Part shown: positions 23,383 through 31,349 of the stretch, piece by piece | Layout: each line of letters opens with the position of its first letter | How positions within the stretch are numbered: the stretch's first letter is position 1 | Origin: Paratractidigestivibacter sp963630635 | GTDB taxonomy: Bacteria > Actinomycetota > Coriobacteriia > Coriobacteriales > Atopobiaceae | Direction of reading: 5' to 3' | Length of the DNA: 39,005 nt | Assembly (NCBI GenBank): GCA_963630635.1 | Contig: CAVGOA010000019.1 | Coordinates: forward strand, 1 to 39,005 | Notes under the pieces: model-generated | The model's input: only the letters and a program-made list of their open reading frames with translations | Database searches by the model: none | What the model was told of the DNA's origin: nothing | Program-made: the position numbers and the translations under genes

Positions 23383-24945
23383 TTACAGCTGGTAGATCTT
23401 AGTGAACTTCTCGGTGAGGTAATCGGTGTAATACTTTGGCGAGAAGTGCTCGCCGCACGAGGCCAAGATCAGCTCGTCGGAGTCCTTGGCGCGGCCGTGG
23501 CGCCAGATGTTTTGGCCCAGCCACTGCCTGATGGGGGCAAGGTCGCCGCTTGCGCACACGGCGTCGAAGTCCATGCCCTGGGCGATCATCGCCGCCTTGA
23601 ACTGGGCGCCAAAGGCGCTGCCCAGCGCGTAGGTGGGGAAGTAACCAAAGTCGCCGCCCGACCAGTGGGTGTCCTGTAGCGCGCCGTCGGTGTCGTTGGG
23701 AACGTCCAGGCCCAGATACTGCTTGTACTTCTCGGCCCAAAGCCCCGGCACGTCCTTGGCCGTGGCCTCTCCGCTAAAGAGCAGCTGCTCGATCTCGTAG
23801 CGCACCAGGATGTGCAGGGGATAGGTCAGCTCGTCGGCGTCGCAGCGAATGAGGCAGGGCTCGGCGCAGTTCTCGGCCAGGTAAAGCTGGCGCGGGGTGA
23901 CGCTGCCAAGCTTGCCCGGGAAGCGCTTGCGCATGACTTCCAGCAGCGGCTTGGCAAAGGCCTCGGAGCGCCCCACGATGTTCTCGAAAAAGCGCGACTG
24001 AGCCTCGTGCATGCCCATCGACGTGCCGCCCTTAAGCGAGGTCATGGCGTACGACATATCGACGCCCTGCTCGTAGAGGGTGTGGCCGCCCTCGTGCAGC
24101 ATGCTAAAGACGTTGGACAGCACGTTTTCGCTGTAGACGTGGCTGGCGATCAGGACAAAGCCAATGCCGGGGCCGCCGGTAAAGGGGTGCTCGGTCTTGC
24201 CCACCCACAGGCGGTTGGGGTTCACGCCCTCAAGCTCCATGAGGTCGTTCGCCAGCTCCCACTGGCGAGCCTCGTCAAAGTGGCCGTCCAGGGCCTCGTG
24301 GCTGGGCTTGCGCTTGCTTGCCATGCAGTCGGCCAAGAGCGGCACGACGCAGTCTTTTACCTGCGCAAAGAAGGGGTCGTAGAAGGCGCGGCAGGTGCCC
24401 TCCTCGTACTCGTTGAGCCACACGTCGTAGGGGTCGACGCCAGGCTTCATCGCGCCGGCCATGCGCTTCTTGGCCGCAACCAGCTTGTCAACGTAGGGCT
24501 CAAACGATGCCCAGTCGTTTGCCGCCTTGGCCTTGTGCCACACGTCGTTTGCCTCGACCGAGAGGCGCGAGAAGGCCGTTTGCTCGTCCAAGGGCACGTC
24601 GACCAGCGAGGCTCGGTCGCGCCTAAGCACCTTGACCTGGGCTGCCCTGGTCGCATCGAGTTGGTCGGTCGCGGCGTTAAGGCGCTCCAGCATCTCGCCG
24701 ACCTCGGGCGCGCACAGGGCCTGGATGCGCTCTTCTTCTAGCAGGGCGATGGCCTCGCTTCTCTCGGTCAGGGCGTCGGCCGGGTCGATTACCTCGCCCA
24801 ACGAGCCGATTTCGTCGATGGCGTAGCGGTGCGAGAAGAGCGTCTTCTCAAGCTTGTCGAGCACCTTGAGGTCCTCGTCGACGGTGGGGGAGGGGGCTGC
24901 AGTGCTGTCTACCTGCAGCAACTCGATGTTCTGAGCATCTTCCAT
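23383..24945 (-). CDS. M32-family metallocarboxypeptidase (thermostable carboxypeptidase 1 type)
   Basis: A 520-residue cytoplasmic zinc or cobalt carboxypeptidase that trims C-terminal residues from peptides. The catalytic HEGGH is at 284-288 (Glu285 general base), and the helical N-terminal lid (about 25-170) is typical of M32. RIGVDELTYPLHILVRYEIE-like sequence (here RCDADELTYPLHILVRYEIE) and SGGDFGYFPTYALGSAFGAQF near the C-terminus are strong family marks. The ATG at 24945 follows AAGGAGATAAACC. The leader carries a long GC-rich hairpin just before the ribosome site. Confidence 0.93.
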   Translation of the reverse strand: MEDAQNIELLQVDSTAAPSPTVDEDLKVLDKLEKTLFSHRYAIDEIGSLGEVIDPADALTERSEAIALLEEERIQALCAPEVGEMLERLNAATDQLDATRAAQVKVLRRDRASLVDVPLDEQTAFSRLSVEANDVWHKAKAANDWASFEPYVDKLVAAKKRMAGAMKPGVDPYDVWLNEYEEGTCRAFYDPFFAQVKDCVVPLLADCMASKRKPSHEALDGHFDEARQWELANDLMELEGVNPNRLWVGKTEHPFTGGPGIGFVLIASHVYSENVLSNVFSMLHEGGHTLYEQGVDMSYAMTSLKGGTSMGMHEAQSRFFENIVGRSEAFAKPLLEVMRKRFPGKLGSVTPRQLYLAENCAEPCLIRCDADELTYPLHILVRYEIEQLLFSGEATAKDVPGLWAEKYKQYLGLDVPNDTDGALQDTHWSGGDFGYFPTYALGSAFGAQFKAAMIAQGMDFDAVCASGDLAPIRQWLGQNIWRHGRAKDSDELILASCGEHFSPKYYTDYLTEKFTKIYQL

Positions 24946-24964
24946 GGTTTATCTCCTTATCTGG

Positions 24965-25057
24965 CGCGCGGTTGCGGCGGGAAGAGCTGCTGCCCGCCGC
25001 CGCGCGAAACTGTGCGCCTTCCAGTCTAGCCCGTCTGGAAGCGGGGTCAAAACCCGC
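24965..25057 (-). promoter_or_regulatory. Structured leader of the M32 peptidase gene: three successive hairpins
   Basis: CGCGCG, a 3-base bulge and GCGGCGGG (24965-24981) pair with CCCGCCGC and CGCGCG (24993-25006), a 14-pair stem with an 11-base loop. Next come CTTCCAG/CTGGAAG (25018-25024, 25035-25041) and GCGGG/CCCGC (25041-25045, 25053-25057). The long stem ends 7 bases before AAGGAG of the M32 gene. They may be leader structure for M32 or the residue of a terminator; no T-tract is present. Confidence 0.45.
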
Positions 25058-25152
25058 AGAGAACGGCCAAAAACTGGGTGTCAGCTCGTTTGAAGAAGCC
25101 ACACTCGATGATTTCGGCCCCCGCCCAAAGCCGTTTTGGTCGTTCGAAAGAC

Positions 25153-26151
25153 CTACTCGCGCTGCCTGCGGCGCAGCCGCTCGTGGGGCAACGGGGTGTT
25201 AGGCCGGTTCACGATCACGATTCCGATGCTCACAAGGGCAAGCGACCCCAGCGCGACTGCGGGCCGCAGCACGTTGCCCTCGTCAAGCAGCAAAACCGAG
25301 AGAATCGCGCCAAATACCGGGTTCATGAAGCCAAAGACCGCCACGTGCGAGACGTCGTTGACGGCCAGCGTCGCCGACCACAGCGAGTAAGCCGCCGCGC
25401 TAATAAACCCCAGGTAGACGAGAAGCGCGATCGCCGCCGCGGGACATGCGTCCGCAGCCGGCGCCACGTGCCCTCCCATGGCAAAACCGGCCGCCGCCAG
25501 CACCGCGCCGCCTATGACAAACTGCCAGGCCGAGAGCAGCACCGGGTCGTGCTCGCGCGAGAAGCGCTTTGACAAGTTGCTGCTCATGGCCGCCGCAAAC
25601 GTCGAGAGAAAGACTAGTCCTTCTCCGTCCAGGCGAAAGCTCAGCCCGCCCGCGGCGCTGCCGGCCAGGCTTACCTGCAAAACACCGACAAAGCCAAGGA
25701 CGCAGCCCAGGGCTTTTCTCCAGGTCATCGACTCGGTTCTAAACGCATAGACCGCCAAGAGCACGATCAAGAACGTGTTGCTTGCTTCGATGATCGAGCT
25801 TGTCACGCCCGCGCAGCGAGAAAGTCCTACGTAGAAGCATAGGTATTGCAGGATGGTCTGGAAAACCGAGAGCTCGGCCGCGGGCCGCCAGTCACCGCGC
25901 GCGGGCACATAGGGCCGCCGGCGCGCGAGGCTCATGCCCATAACCACCAATGCGCCCGAGATAAGAAAGCGCATTCCGGCAAACAAAATGATCGACGCCA
26001 CATCGGCCGAGTCGATCCCAAACAGCGCGTAGCCGATCTTCACGCACGGAAACGCCGACCCCCACAGCAAACACGCCGCCAAACAGGCCAAAACCATGCC
26101 CGTCCCAGTAGAGAGAAACGGCTTGCCGCGGTGCATGCTGCTATGGGTCAC
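25153..26151 (-). CDS. EamA-type drug/metabolite transporter
   Basis: A 332-residue inner-membrane protein with about ten hydrophobic segments arranged as two EamA repeats (about 18-155 and 175-315). Marks are LLWGSAFPCVKIGY in the first helix and GFMNPVFGAILSVLLLDE in the ninth. Members export amino acids or other small metabolites; the substrate is not predictable. The GTG start at 26151 is chosen because AAAGGA lies 6 bases upstream; a later ATG five codons in is an alternative. It is transcribed away from the ROK kinase gene and has no partner genes. Confidence 0.88.
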   Translation of the reverse strand: MTHSSMHRGKPFLSTGTGMVLACLAACLLWGSAFPCVKIGYALFGIDSADVASIILFAGMRFLISGALVVMGMSLARRRPYVPARGDWRPAAELSVFQTILQYLCFYVGLSRCAGVTSSIIEASNTFLIVLLAVYAFRTESMTWRKALGCVLGFVGVLQVSLAGSAAGGLSFRLDGEGLVFLSTFAAAMSSNLSKRFSREHDPVLLSAWQFVIGGAVLAAAGFAMGGHVAPAADACPAAAIALLVYLGFISAAAYSLWSATLAVNDVSHVAVFGFMNPVFGAILSVLLLDEGNVLRPAVALGSLALVSIGIVIVNRPNTPLPHERLRRRQRE

Positions 26152-26247
26152 GTCTTATCCTTTGCCTCGGAGGTTCGCAGCCACCAATCTTAGCGCCCGC
26201 ACGCCGAGCAAATCGTGTCAGCCAAGCGACTCTTTGGGAAGACCTCG

Positions 26248-26276
26248 TTCAAAACGCGCCTGCGAATCCATATGAT
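26248..26276 (+). promoter_or_regulatory. Predicted promoter of the ROK kinase gene
   Basis: TTCAAA (26248-26253), a 17-base spacer and TATGAT (26271-26276) make a good vegetative promoter 76 bases before the ATG. It lies in the divergent gap with the DMT transporter gene. Confidence 0.55.
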
Positions 26277-26352
26277 GGTGCAATGGAAATGGCGCGCCCG
26301 GCCGCCCGGCAACGGCGGCGGGCGTCTCGCACGACACGAAGGGAAGCGTGCT

Positions 26353-27309
26353 ATGGAAGCAGTACTGGGCATCGACATTGGCGGCACCAGCATCAAGGCG
26401 GGCCTCTTTACCCCCGAAGGCGAGCTGTTGGAAGAGCGCAAGATTCCCACGCCCGAGCTCACGAGCAACGAGGCCTTTGCCATCGTGACCGACGGCCTCA
26501 CCAAGATCTTGGCCGCCCACGACGCCGTCCCCGAGGACGTCATCGCCTGCGGCCTGGACATCCCCGGCCCCGTGGCCGACGACGGCACCGTGGGTTTTCT
26601 CCCCAACATCCAGCTTGATCCCGAGGGCCTGGTGGGCGCCATCACGGCGACCTTCCCACGCGCCCAGGTTGCCTTTGTCAACGACGCAAACGCCGCCGCC
26701 CTGGGCGAGATGTGGGCCGGCGTCGCGCACGGCGCCTCGAGCTACGTTTTGATTGCGCTGGGCACCGGCGTGGGCGCGGGCGTCGTCGTCAACGGACGCC
26801 TGGTCGCGGGCGCTTTTGGCGCCGGCGGCGAGATCGGCCACATCACCGTCAACCCCGCCGAGACCCTCTCGTGCGGCTGCGGTCGCCGTGGCTGCCTTGA
26901 GCAGTACGCCTCGGCCAAGGGCATCGTGCGCCTGTACCTCGCCGAGTGCGAGCGCCGCGGCGTCACCCCCGTCCACGTCGAGCACGCGACCGACACCCTC
27001 TCGGTCTTCCGTGCCTTGGCCTCGGGCGACGAGTGCGCAAAGCTCGCCGTCGACCAGATGTGCGAGTACCTGGCCCAGGCTATGGCCCAGGTCTCCTGCG
27101 TCGTCGACCCCTCGATGTACCTCATCGGCGGCGGCGTCGCGGGCGCTTTTGCCACCTTCGCGCCCGAGCTGCGCACCCGCTTTAACGCTCACGCCCTTCC
27201 TACCTGCAAGGACGTGCGCATCGAGGCGGCGAGCCTTGGCAACCAGGCGGCCATGTACGGCTGCGCCTACGAGGCCCTTCGCCTTCGCCGCGAGGCAGGC
27301 GTCGCCTAA
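26353..27309 (+). CDS. ROK-family glucokinase
   Basis: A 318-residue sugar kinase, most likely glucokinase, making glucose 6-phosphate from glucose and ATP. The ATP site LGIDIGGTSIKAG is at the N-terminus and the ROK zinc motif reads CGCGRRGCLEQYAS. GTGVGAGVVVNG and GEIGHI (catalytic region) lie between. There is no N-terminal HTH, so it is a kinase rather than a ROK repressor. The ATG at 26353 follows GAAGGGAAG; 46 upstream codons of open frame are excluded because they precede the first conserved strand. It would phosphorylate glucose released by the beta-glucosidases in this region. Confidence 0.9.
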   Translation: MEAVLGIDIGGTSIKAGLFTPEGELLEERKIPTPELTSNEAFAIVTDGLTKILAAHDAVPEDVIACGLDIPGPVADDGTVGFLPNIQLDPEGLVGAITATFPRAQVAFVNDANAAALGEMWAGVAHGASSYVLIALGTGVGAGVVVNGRLVAGAFGAGGEIGHITVNPAETLSCGCGRRGCLEQYASAKGIVRLYLAECERRGVTPVHVEHATDTLSVFRALASGDECAKLAVDQMCEYLAQAMAQVSCVVDPSMYLIGGGVAGAFATFAPELRTRFNAHALPTCKDVRIEAASLGNQAAMYGCAYEALRLRREAGVA

Positions 27310-27341
27310 GGTCGCCGCGTCCTTCTCGCCAAATTTAGCTA

Positions 27342-27393
27342 GGTGAACGTTCACCATCACCGGTTCCGCCGTTTGTCAATGGTGGAACCGGTG
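27342..27393. promoter_or_regulatory. Operator-like inverted repeats upstream of the orphan EIIA gene
   Basis: GGTGAACGTTCACC (27342-27355) is a perfect 14-bp palindrome. Immediately after it, CACCGGTTCC (27358-27367) and GGAACCGGTG (27384-27393) form a perfect 10-bp inverted repeat, after which GGTGAACG occurs once more. TTGTCA (27373) and TATTCT (27402) are promoter-like but too widely spaced. The repeated GGTGAAC half-site suggests cooperative binding of a repressor controlling the EIIA-HAD unit. Confidence 0.55.
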
Positions 27394-27475
27394 AACGGTG
27401 TTATTCTTGTCCGCGAGTGCAAAACGCATACGTGATGCTGCCGCCAAGGCAATGCGTCGAGATTGGAGTCTACCT

Positions 27476-27934
27476 ATGAGCACTAAAGTTCTGGCCTCTA
27501 ACGTCTTTCTCGATAACGCTTCGTCCACCGTCGACGAGGTCATGCAGTTCTTGGCGGAGAAGGCCGTCGAGGCCGGCGCCGCTACCGACGCCGCGGCCGT
27601 CTACGAGGCCTTCAAGGCCCGCGAGGCCGAGGGCACCACGGGTATGATGGGCGGCTTTGCCATCCCGCACGCCAAGAACGCCGCCATCTCGACCCCCTGC
27701 GTCATGGTCGCCAAGCTCGCCAACCCCGTTGAGTGGCGCTCCATGGACGGCGCCCCCATTACCTGCGTCATCGCCCTTCTCATCCCGGCCAACGAGGTCG
27801 CCGAGCACCTGACCGTGCTTTCCCACGTGGCCGTCCTTCTTATGGACGAGACCTTCCGCGCCAACATGCTGGCCGCTGCCTCCGCCGACGAGGTCGCCGA
27901 GCTGGTCAACGCCGGTCTGGCCCAGGAGGCCTAA
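27476..27934 (+). CDS. Orphan PTS EIIA, fructose/mannitol family
   Basis: A 152-residue EIIA domain protein. GGFAIPHAKN contains the phosphoryl-accepting His65. No EIIB or EIIC of the fructose family is adjacent, so it either serves a permease encoded elsewhere or has a regulatory job (PtsN-like proteins do). The ATG at 27476 follows TTGGAGTC; the earlier open frame is upstream leader. A Cof-type HAD phosphatase follows after 42 bases, probably in the same transcript, suggesting handling of a sugar phosphate. Confidence 0.88.
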   Translation: MSTKVLASNVFLDNASSTVDEVMQFLAEKAVEAGAATDAAAVYEAFKAREAEGTTGMMGGFAIPHAKNAAISTPCVMVAKLANPVEWRSMDGAPITCVIALLIPANEVAEHLTVLSHVAVLLMDETFRANMLAAASADEVAELVNAGLAQEA

Positions 27935-27976
27935 GAGGCGAGAAGCCCTGGCCCCGCGCGACTCGAAAGGCGTCCC

Positions 27977-28792
27977 ATGTCCGTCAAGCTCATCCTTACC
28001 GACATCGACGGCACCATCTTGCCCTACGGCAACAAGGTGGTCTCGGACCGCACCCGCGCGGCTTTTCATGCGGCTCTTGACGCTGGCCTGGCTATTGGCC
28101 CGGCCAGCGGCCGTTTTTACTCGTGGCTTGGCCGCTTCTTTGGCGATGACGACGCCTGCTACCAGACGGCCATCGCCACCAACGGCATGCAGGTCTACCA
28201 CCAGGGCCGGCCGGTTTTGGAGAAGGGCCTGGACCCCGACTACCTGCGCCACGTGGTTGACGTCCTGGCCGACGTACCCCGCTCGGGCCTCATGATCTAC
28301 GAGAACGGCGAGCCTCACCTGGTCTGCGGCTCGGTCGATGACCTTGCCATCGCATTCCCCGCCTACGCAGAAGGCGGCATGCTCACCACCCAAATCACCG
28401 ACAAACCTGTGCCCAAGGCCAATGCCTTCCTGGTAGGAGACCTGGACGAGACCCGCCGCTGGGTCGACATGCTTTCCCGCGAGGTCCCCGAGCTTGACTT
28501 CGACGTGCCCCAGCCCATGTTCTCTAACATCACCCCCAAGGGCTGGAACAAGGGTATCGCCCTCACCTGGCTGCGTGACTACCTGGGCCTGGCCGACGAT
28601 GAGGTCGTGGTTTTTGGCGACGGCGGCAACGACCTGCCGCTCTTCAACGCCGTGACCAACAGCGTTGCCGTGGCGGGCGCCATGCAAGAGGCCGCCGACG
28701 CCGCTCGCTGGCACATTGGCCCCGTCGAAGAGGACTCCGTGGCCGCCTGCATTGAGTCCCTGGTCGCAGGCGACTGGCCGTTTAGCAAGTAA
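27977..28792 (+). CDS. Cof-type HAD-superfamily phosphatase (second paralogue)
   Basis: A 271-residue HAD phosphatase with the nucleophile motif DIDGT at 9-13 (Asp9, Asp11), a C2-type cap and motif IV GDGGNDLPLF. It is clearly related to the protein encoded at 7283-8122: both share a C-terminal RWHIGP(A/V)EE(E/D)SVAxC block not usual in the wider family. It probably hydrolyses a sugar phosphate, and its position behind an EIIA gene supports this. The ATG at 27977 follows GAAAGGCGTCCC. Confidence 0.88.
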   Translation: MSVKLILTDIDGTILPYGNKVVSDRTRAAFHAALDAGLAIGPASGRFYSWLGRFFGDDDACYQTAIATNGMQVYHQGRPVLEKGLDPDYLRHVVDVLADVPRSGLMIYENGEPHLVCGSVDDLAIAFPAYAEGGMLTTQITDKPVPKANAFLVGDLDETRRWVDMLSREVPELDFDVPQPMFSNITPKGWNKGIALTWLRDYLGLADDEVVVFGDGGNDLPLFNAVTNSVAVAGAMQEAADAARWHIGPVEEDSVAACIESLVAGDWPFSK

Positions 28793-28817
28793 AATAGGTC
28801 GCGGCGCCGGTTTGGCA

Positions 28818-28895
28818 TTGGCCACTGGTGTCGTGTTGGGTATATTTAACCTTCGCACACAGGATGGGCCCCTCGGGGAGGAAGGGTCCATCCTG
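28818..28895 (+). promoter_or_regulatory. gntR promoter and leader hairpin
   Basis: TTGGCC (28818-28823), a 17-base spacer and TATATT (28841-28846) form a good promoter. About 7 bases past the expected start, CAGGATGGGCCC (28860-28871) pairs with GGGTCCATCCTG (28884-28895), a 12-bp stem with one G-T pair, followed by CGTTTGTT. It resembles an attenuator but lacks a real U-run. The remaining leader ends in AAGGAGG before the gene. Confidence 0.55.
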
Positions 28896-28953
28896 CGTTT
28901 GTTGCTCGCCCGTTTTGCCCGCATCAAGCCAGTTAGCGCGAAGGAGGTCCTCG

Positions 28954-29679
28954 ATGGACGGCGCTTCAAGAAAAAAGCCGCTGTACAACCAGCTCGTCGA
29001 CCTTCTCCGCGAGAAGATCTCGACCTTGGCGCCCGGCGACCTTCTTCCGTCCGAGCGCGAGCTTTCCGAGAGCTATGGCCTGTCGCGCACCACGGTCCGC
29101 CTGGCCTTGAAGGAGCTCGAGACCCAAGGCCTCATTAACCGCCGCCACGGCAAGGGCACGTTTGTCTCGGGCATCTCGCGCGAGATGGTAAACCCACTGG
29201 GCCTCTACAGCTTCACCGAGCAGACCCGCAGCCTGGGCCACAACCCCAAGACCAAGCTCCTTGAGTTTGGCATCATCCCCGCACCTGCGCCCGTGGCCTA
29301 CCAGATGGACCTGCGCCCCGGCGACAACGTCTACCGCTTTCGCCGTCTGCGCCTGGTAGACGAGGTGCCCACCATGCTCGAGCTCACCTACCTGCCTGCA
29401 GATGAGTTTGCTTCGCTCACGGCCGAGGACATCTTGCTGCGCCCCTTGTCAGACATCATGGAGCGCGAATATCACAAGGGGATCCGCGTGGCCGAGGAGG
29501 AGCTCTACGCCGGAACCGCCACGGCAGACGAGTCCGAGGTCCTGGTGATTCAAGAGGGCTCGCCGGTCCTTCGCCTTGCGCGCACGACCTATGGCGAGAA
29601 GAACGGCGTGGTCGAGTACACCCATTCGGTCGCGCGCTCCGAGCAGTTTCGCTACCGCATCTCGCACGTGCGGTCGTAG
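28954..29679 (+). CDS. GntR/HutC-family transcriptional regulator with UTRA domain
   Basis: A 241-residue repressor. The N-terminal winged helix (about 8-75) reads PLYNQLVDLLREKI, LLPSERELSESYGLSRTTVRLAL and HGKGTFV. The C-terminal UTRA ligand domain (about 90-240) ends with QFRYRISHVRS. UTRA proteins of this kind usually sense sugar phosphates, often glucosamine- or trehalose-6-phosphate. The ATG at 28954 has an excellent AAGGAGG site; 42 upstream codons lie over its own leader hairpin and are rejected. Candidate targets are the EIIA-HAD unit upstream, the M20-MFS-ABC genes downstream, or the PTS genes. Confidence 0.9.
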   Translation: MDGASRKKPLYNQLVDLLREKISTLAPGDLLPSERELSESYGLSRTTVRLALKELETQGLINRRHGKGTFVSGISREMVNPLGLYSFTEQTRSLGHNPKTKLLEFGIIPAPAPVAYQMDLRPGDNVYRFRRLRLVDEVPTMLELTYLPADEFASLTAEDILLRPLSDIMEREYHKGIRVAEEELYAGTATADESEVLVIQEGSPVLRLARTTYGEKNGVVEYTHSVARSEQFRYRISHVRS

Positions 29680-29796
29680 GGGCTTGCGGCCGCGGGTCGC
29701 TCGCGCCGTCGCCCCAGCGTCCTTCTCGCCGCTTTCCATGAACAATCGGTATCGCTTCTGGCCGCACGGCAGCCTGCCTACCAGCTAAAAGCCTAT

Positions 29797-29829
29797 GCTC
29801 CTCTCAACCAATCAGTCGTCGAGAGGAGC
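29797..29829 (+). promoter_or_regulatory. Inverted repeat covering the ribosome site of the M20 gene
   Basis: GCTCCTCTC (29797-29805) and GAGAGGAGC (29821-29829) form a perfect 9-bp stem over a 15-base loop. The 3' arm contains AGGAG, the ribosome-binding site 6 bases before the ATG at 29835. If transcription starts upstream, the site would be hidden in the hairpin. If TATGCT at 29794 is the -10, the repeat would instead act as a DNA operator. Confidence 0.55.
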
Positions 29830-29834
29830 CTTTC

Positions 29835-31286
29835 ATGTCTATCCAAGAAGTACCGCAAGGAGCCTCGGTGGCCCTGGGCACGCCGCTTGACGCCGCCGGC
29901 TACAAGGCGGGCGACGACGCCGTCGAGCGCTTTCAGGAGCTCTTGCGCGTGAAAACCGTCTCGCGCGAGGACCTAAGCCAGCGCGATGACGAGCCCTTTA
30001 AGCGGTGGGTGCCCACGTTGCGCCGCCTGTACCCCCGCTTCTTCGAGGTGGCCGAGCTCAACATCATCGACGACTTTGGCATCCTGCTGCGCTGGCCGGG
30101 TGCCAATGCCTCACTTGATCCCGTGGTCATGATGGCCCACCAAGACGTGGTGCCCGTCGACGGCCAGGACTGGGAGCACGACCCCTTTGAGGCCGGCATC
30201 TACGACGGAGAGATCTGGGCCCGCGGCACGCTGGACACCAAGTGCATCGTGGGCGCCTTCTTCGAGGCGGCCGAGCATCTGGTCAAACAGGGTTATGTGC
30301 CCCCGCGCGACGTCTGGTACTTCTCGTCCGACGGCGAGGAGATCGCCGCCCCCACCTGCCGCCACGCCGTCGAGTGGCTGCGCGACCACGACATTCACCC
30401 CTACATGGTCCTGGACGAGGGCGGCGCTATCGCGGCCGATGCTCCCTTGGGCGTCGAGGTGCCCGTCGCCATGGTGGGTGTATGCGAGAAGGGCCACGTC
30501 GACCTTACTGTGACCGCCCGCTCAGACGGCGGCCACGCCTCGACCCCTGCGGCCAACGACGCCTGCCGACTGCTGTGCCGCGTGTGCGAGCACATCTCGG
30601 CAAATCCCGGAAAGCCGCAGCTCACACCTGCTGTCGAGGCCACGCTCTCAGAGCTTGGCGCCCGCAGCTCGGACCTTTACCGCGCCGTCTTTGGCAACCT
30701 GTGGCTCACGCGCCCGGCCGTGGCCAAGATCATGGCCGCCAGCCCCGAGACCGCCGCGATGCTTCGCACCACCTACGCTTTGACGCAGATGCAGGGCTCC
30801 ACGGCCCACAACGTGCTGCCGCCCGTCGCCACGGCCAACTTCAACGTGCGCATCGCCCCCTTCGAGACGATCGACGACGCCTTGGCTCGCGTGCGCCGCC
30901 GCGCGAGCGAGGTCTGCCGCGCCTCGGGCATCTCGCCCGATCACGTGACGGTCGAGATCAACGAGACGATCCCCTATAGCGAGCCCGCGCCCATAAGCCC
31001 TTACCAAAACGACGCCGCCTTCGACTACATCCATCGCTGCGTCACCGGCGTCTACCCCGAGGTGGGCTTTGCCCCCTACGTGCAGAACTCCTGCACCGAC
31101 TCGCGCGAGTTCAATGCCATCTGCGAGCGCGTCTACCGCTTCTGCGGCTTTGTCTACTCGGCCGAGGCCCGCAAGCTCCTCCACGCCGCCAATGAGCGCA
31201 TTGGCGTGGACGTCTACAAGCGCGGCATCGAGTTCTACGTCGCGTTTCTCGCCAACCTTTCCCACGTCCAGACGCTGGGGGAGTAG
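29835..31286 (+). CDS. M20-family metallopeptidase/deacylase
   Basis: A 483-residue di-zinc hydrolase of the M20 (carboxypeptidase S/PM20D1/dipeptidase) type. MMAHQDVVPVD has the first metal His and an Asp, ARGTLDTKC the bridging Asp, FSSDGEEI the catalytic Glu pair, and LDEGG another ligand. The lid domain follows (about 215-340), and a C-terminal His or equivalent completes the site. No signal peptide is present, so it is cytoplasmic and probably cleaves dipeptides or N-acyl amino acids. The ATG at 29835 follows GAGAGGAGC, which is inside a perfect inverted repeat. The MFS and ABC genes follow in the same direction. Confidence 0.9.
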   Translation: MSIQEVPQGASVALGTPLDAAGYKAGDDAVERFQELLRVKTVSREDLSQRDDEPFKRWVPTLRRLYPRFFEVAELNIIDDFGILLRWPGANASLDPVVMMAHQDVVPVDGQDWEHDPFEAGIYDGEIWARGTLDTKCIVGAFFEAAEHLVKQGYVPPRDVWYFSSDGEEIAAPTCRHAVEWLRDHDIHPYMVLDEGGAIAADAPLGVEVPVAMVGVCEKGHVDLTVTARSDGGHASTPAANDACRLLCRVCEHISANPGKPQLTPAVEATLSELGARSSDLYRAVFGNLWLTRPAVAKIMAASPETAAMLRTTYALTQMQGSTAHNVLPPVATANFNVRIAPFETIDDALARVRRRASEVCRASGISPDHVTVEINETIPYSEPAPISPYQNDAAFDYIHRCVTGVYPEVGFAPYVQNSCTDSREFNAICERVYRFCGFVYSAEARKLLHAANERIGVDVYKRGIEFYVAFLANLSHVQTLGE

Positions 31287-31297
31287 CAAACCGCATG

Positions 31298-31325
31298 GCC
31301 CGGGCACGCGGACATTCGCCCGGGC
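31298..31325 (+). other. Hairpin between the M20 and MFS genes
   Basis: GCCCGGGC occurs at 31298-31305 and 31318-31325; each copy is itself a palindrome, so the two form an 8-bp stem with a 12-base loop. The repeated unit extends to GCCCGGGCAC as a direct repeat. No T-tract follows, so it is more likely an mRNA-stability hairpin than a terminator. Confidence 0.4.
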
Positions 31326-31349
31326 ACATCACCACGTAAGGAGAAAACC

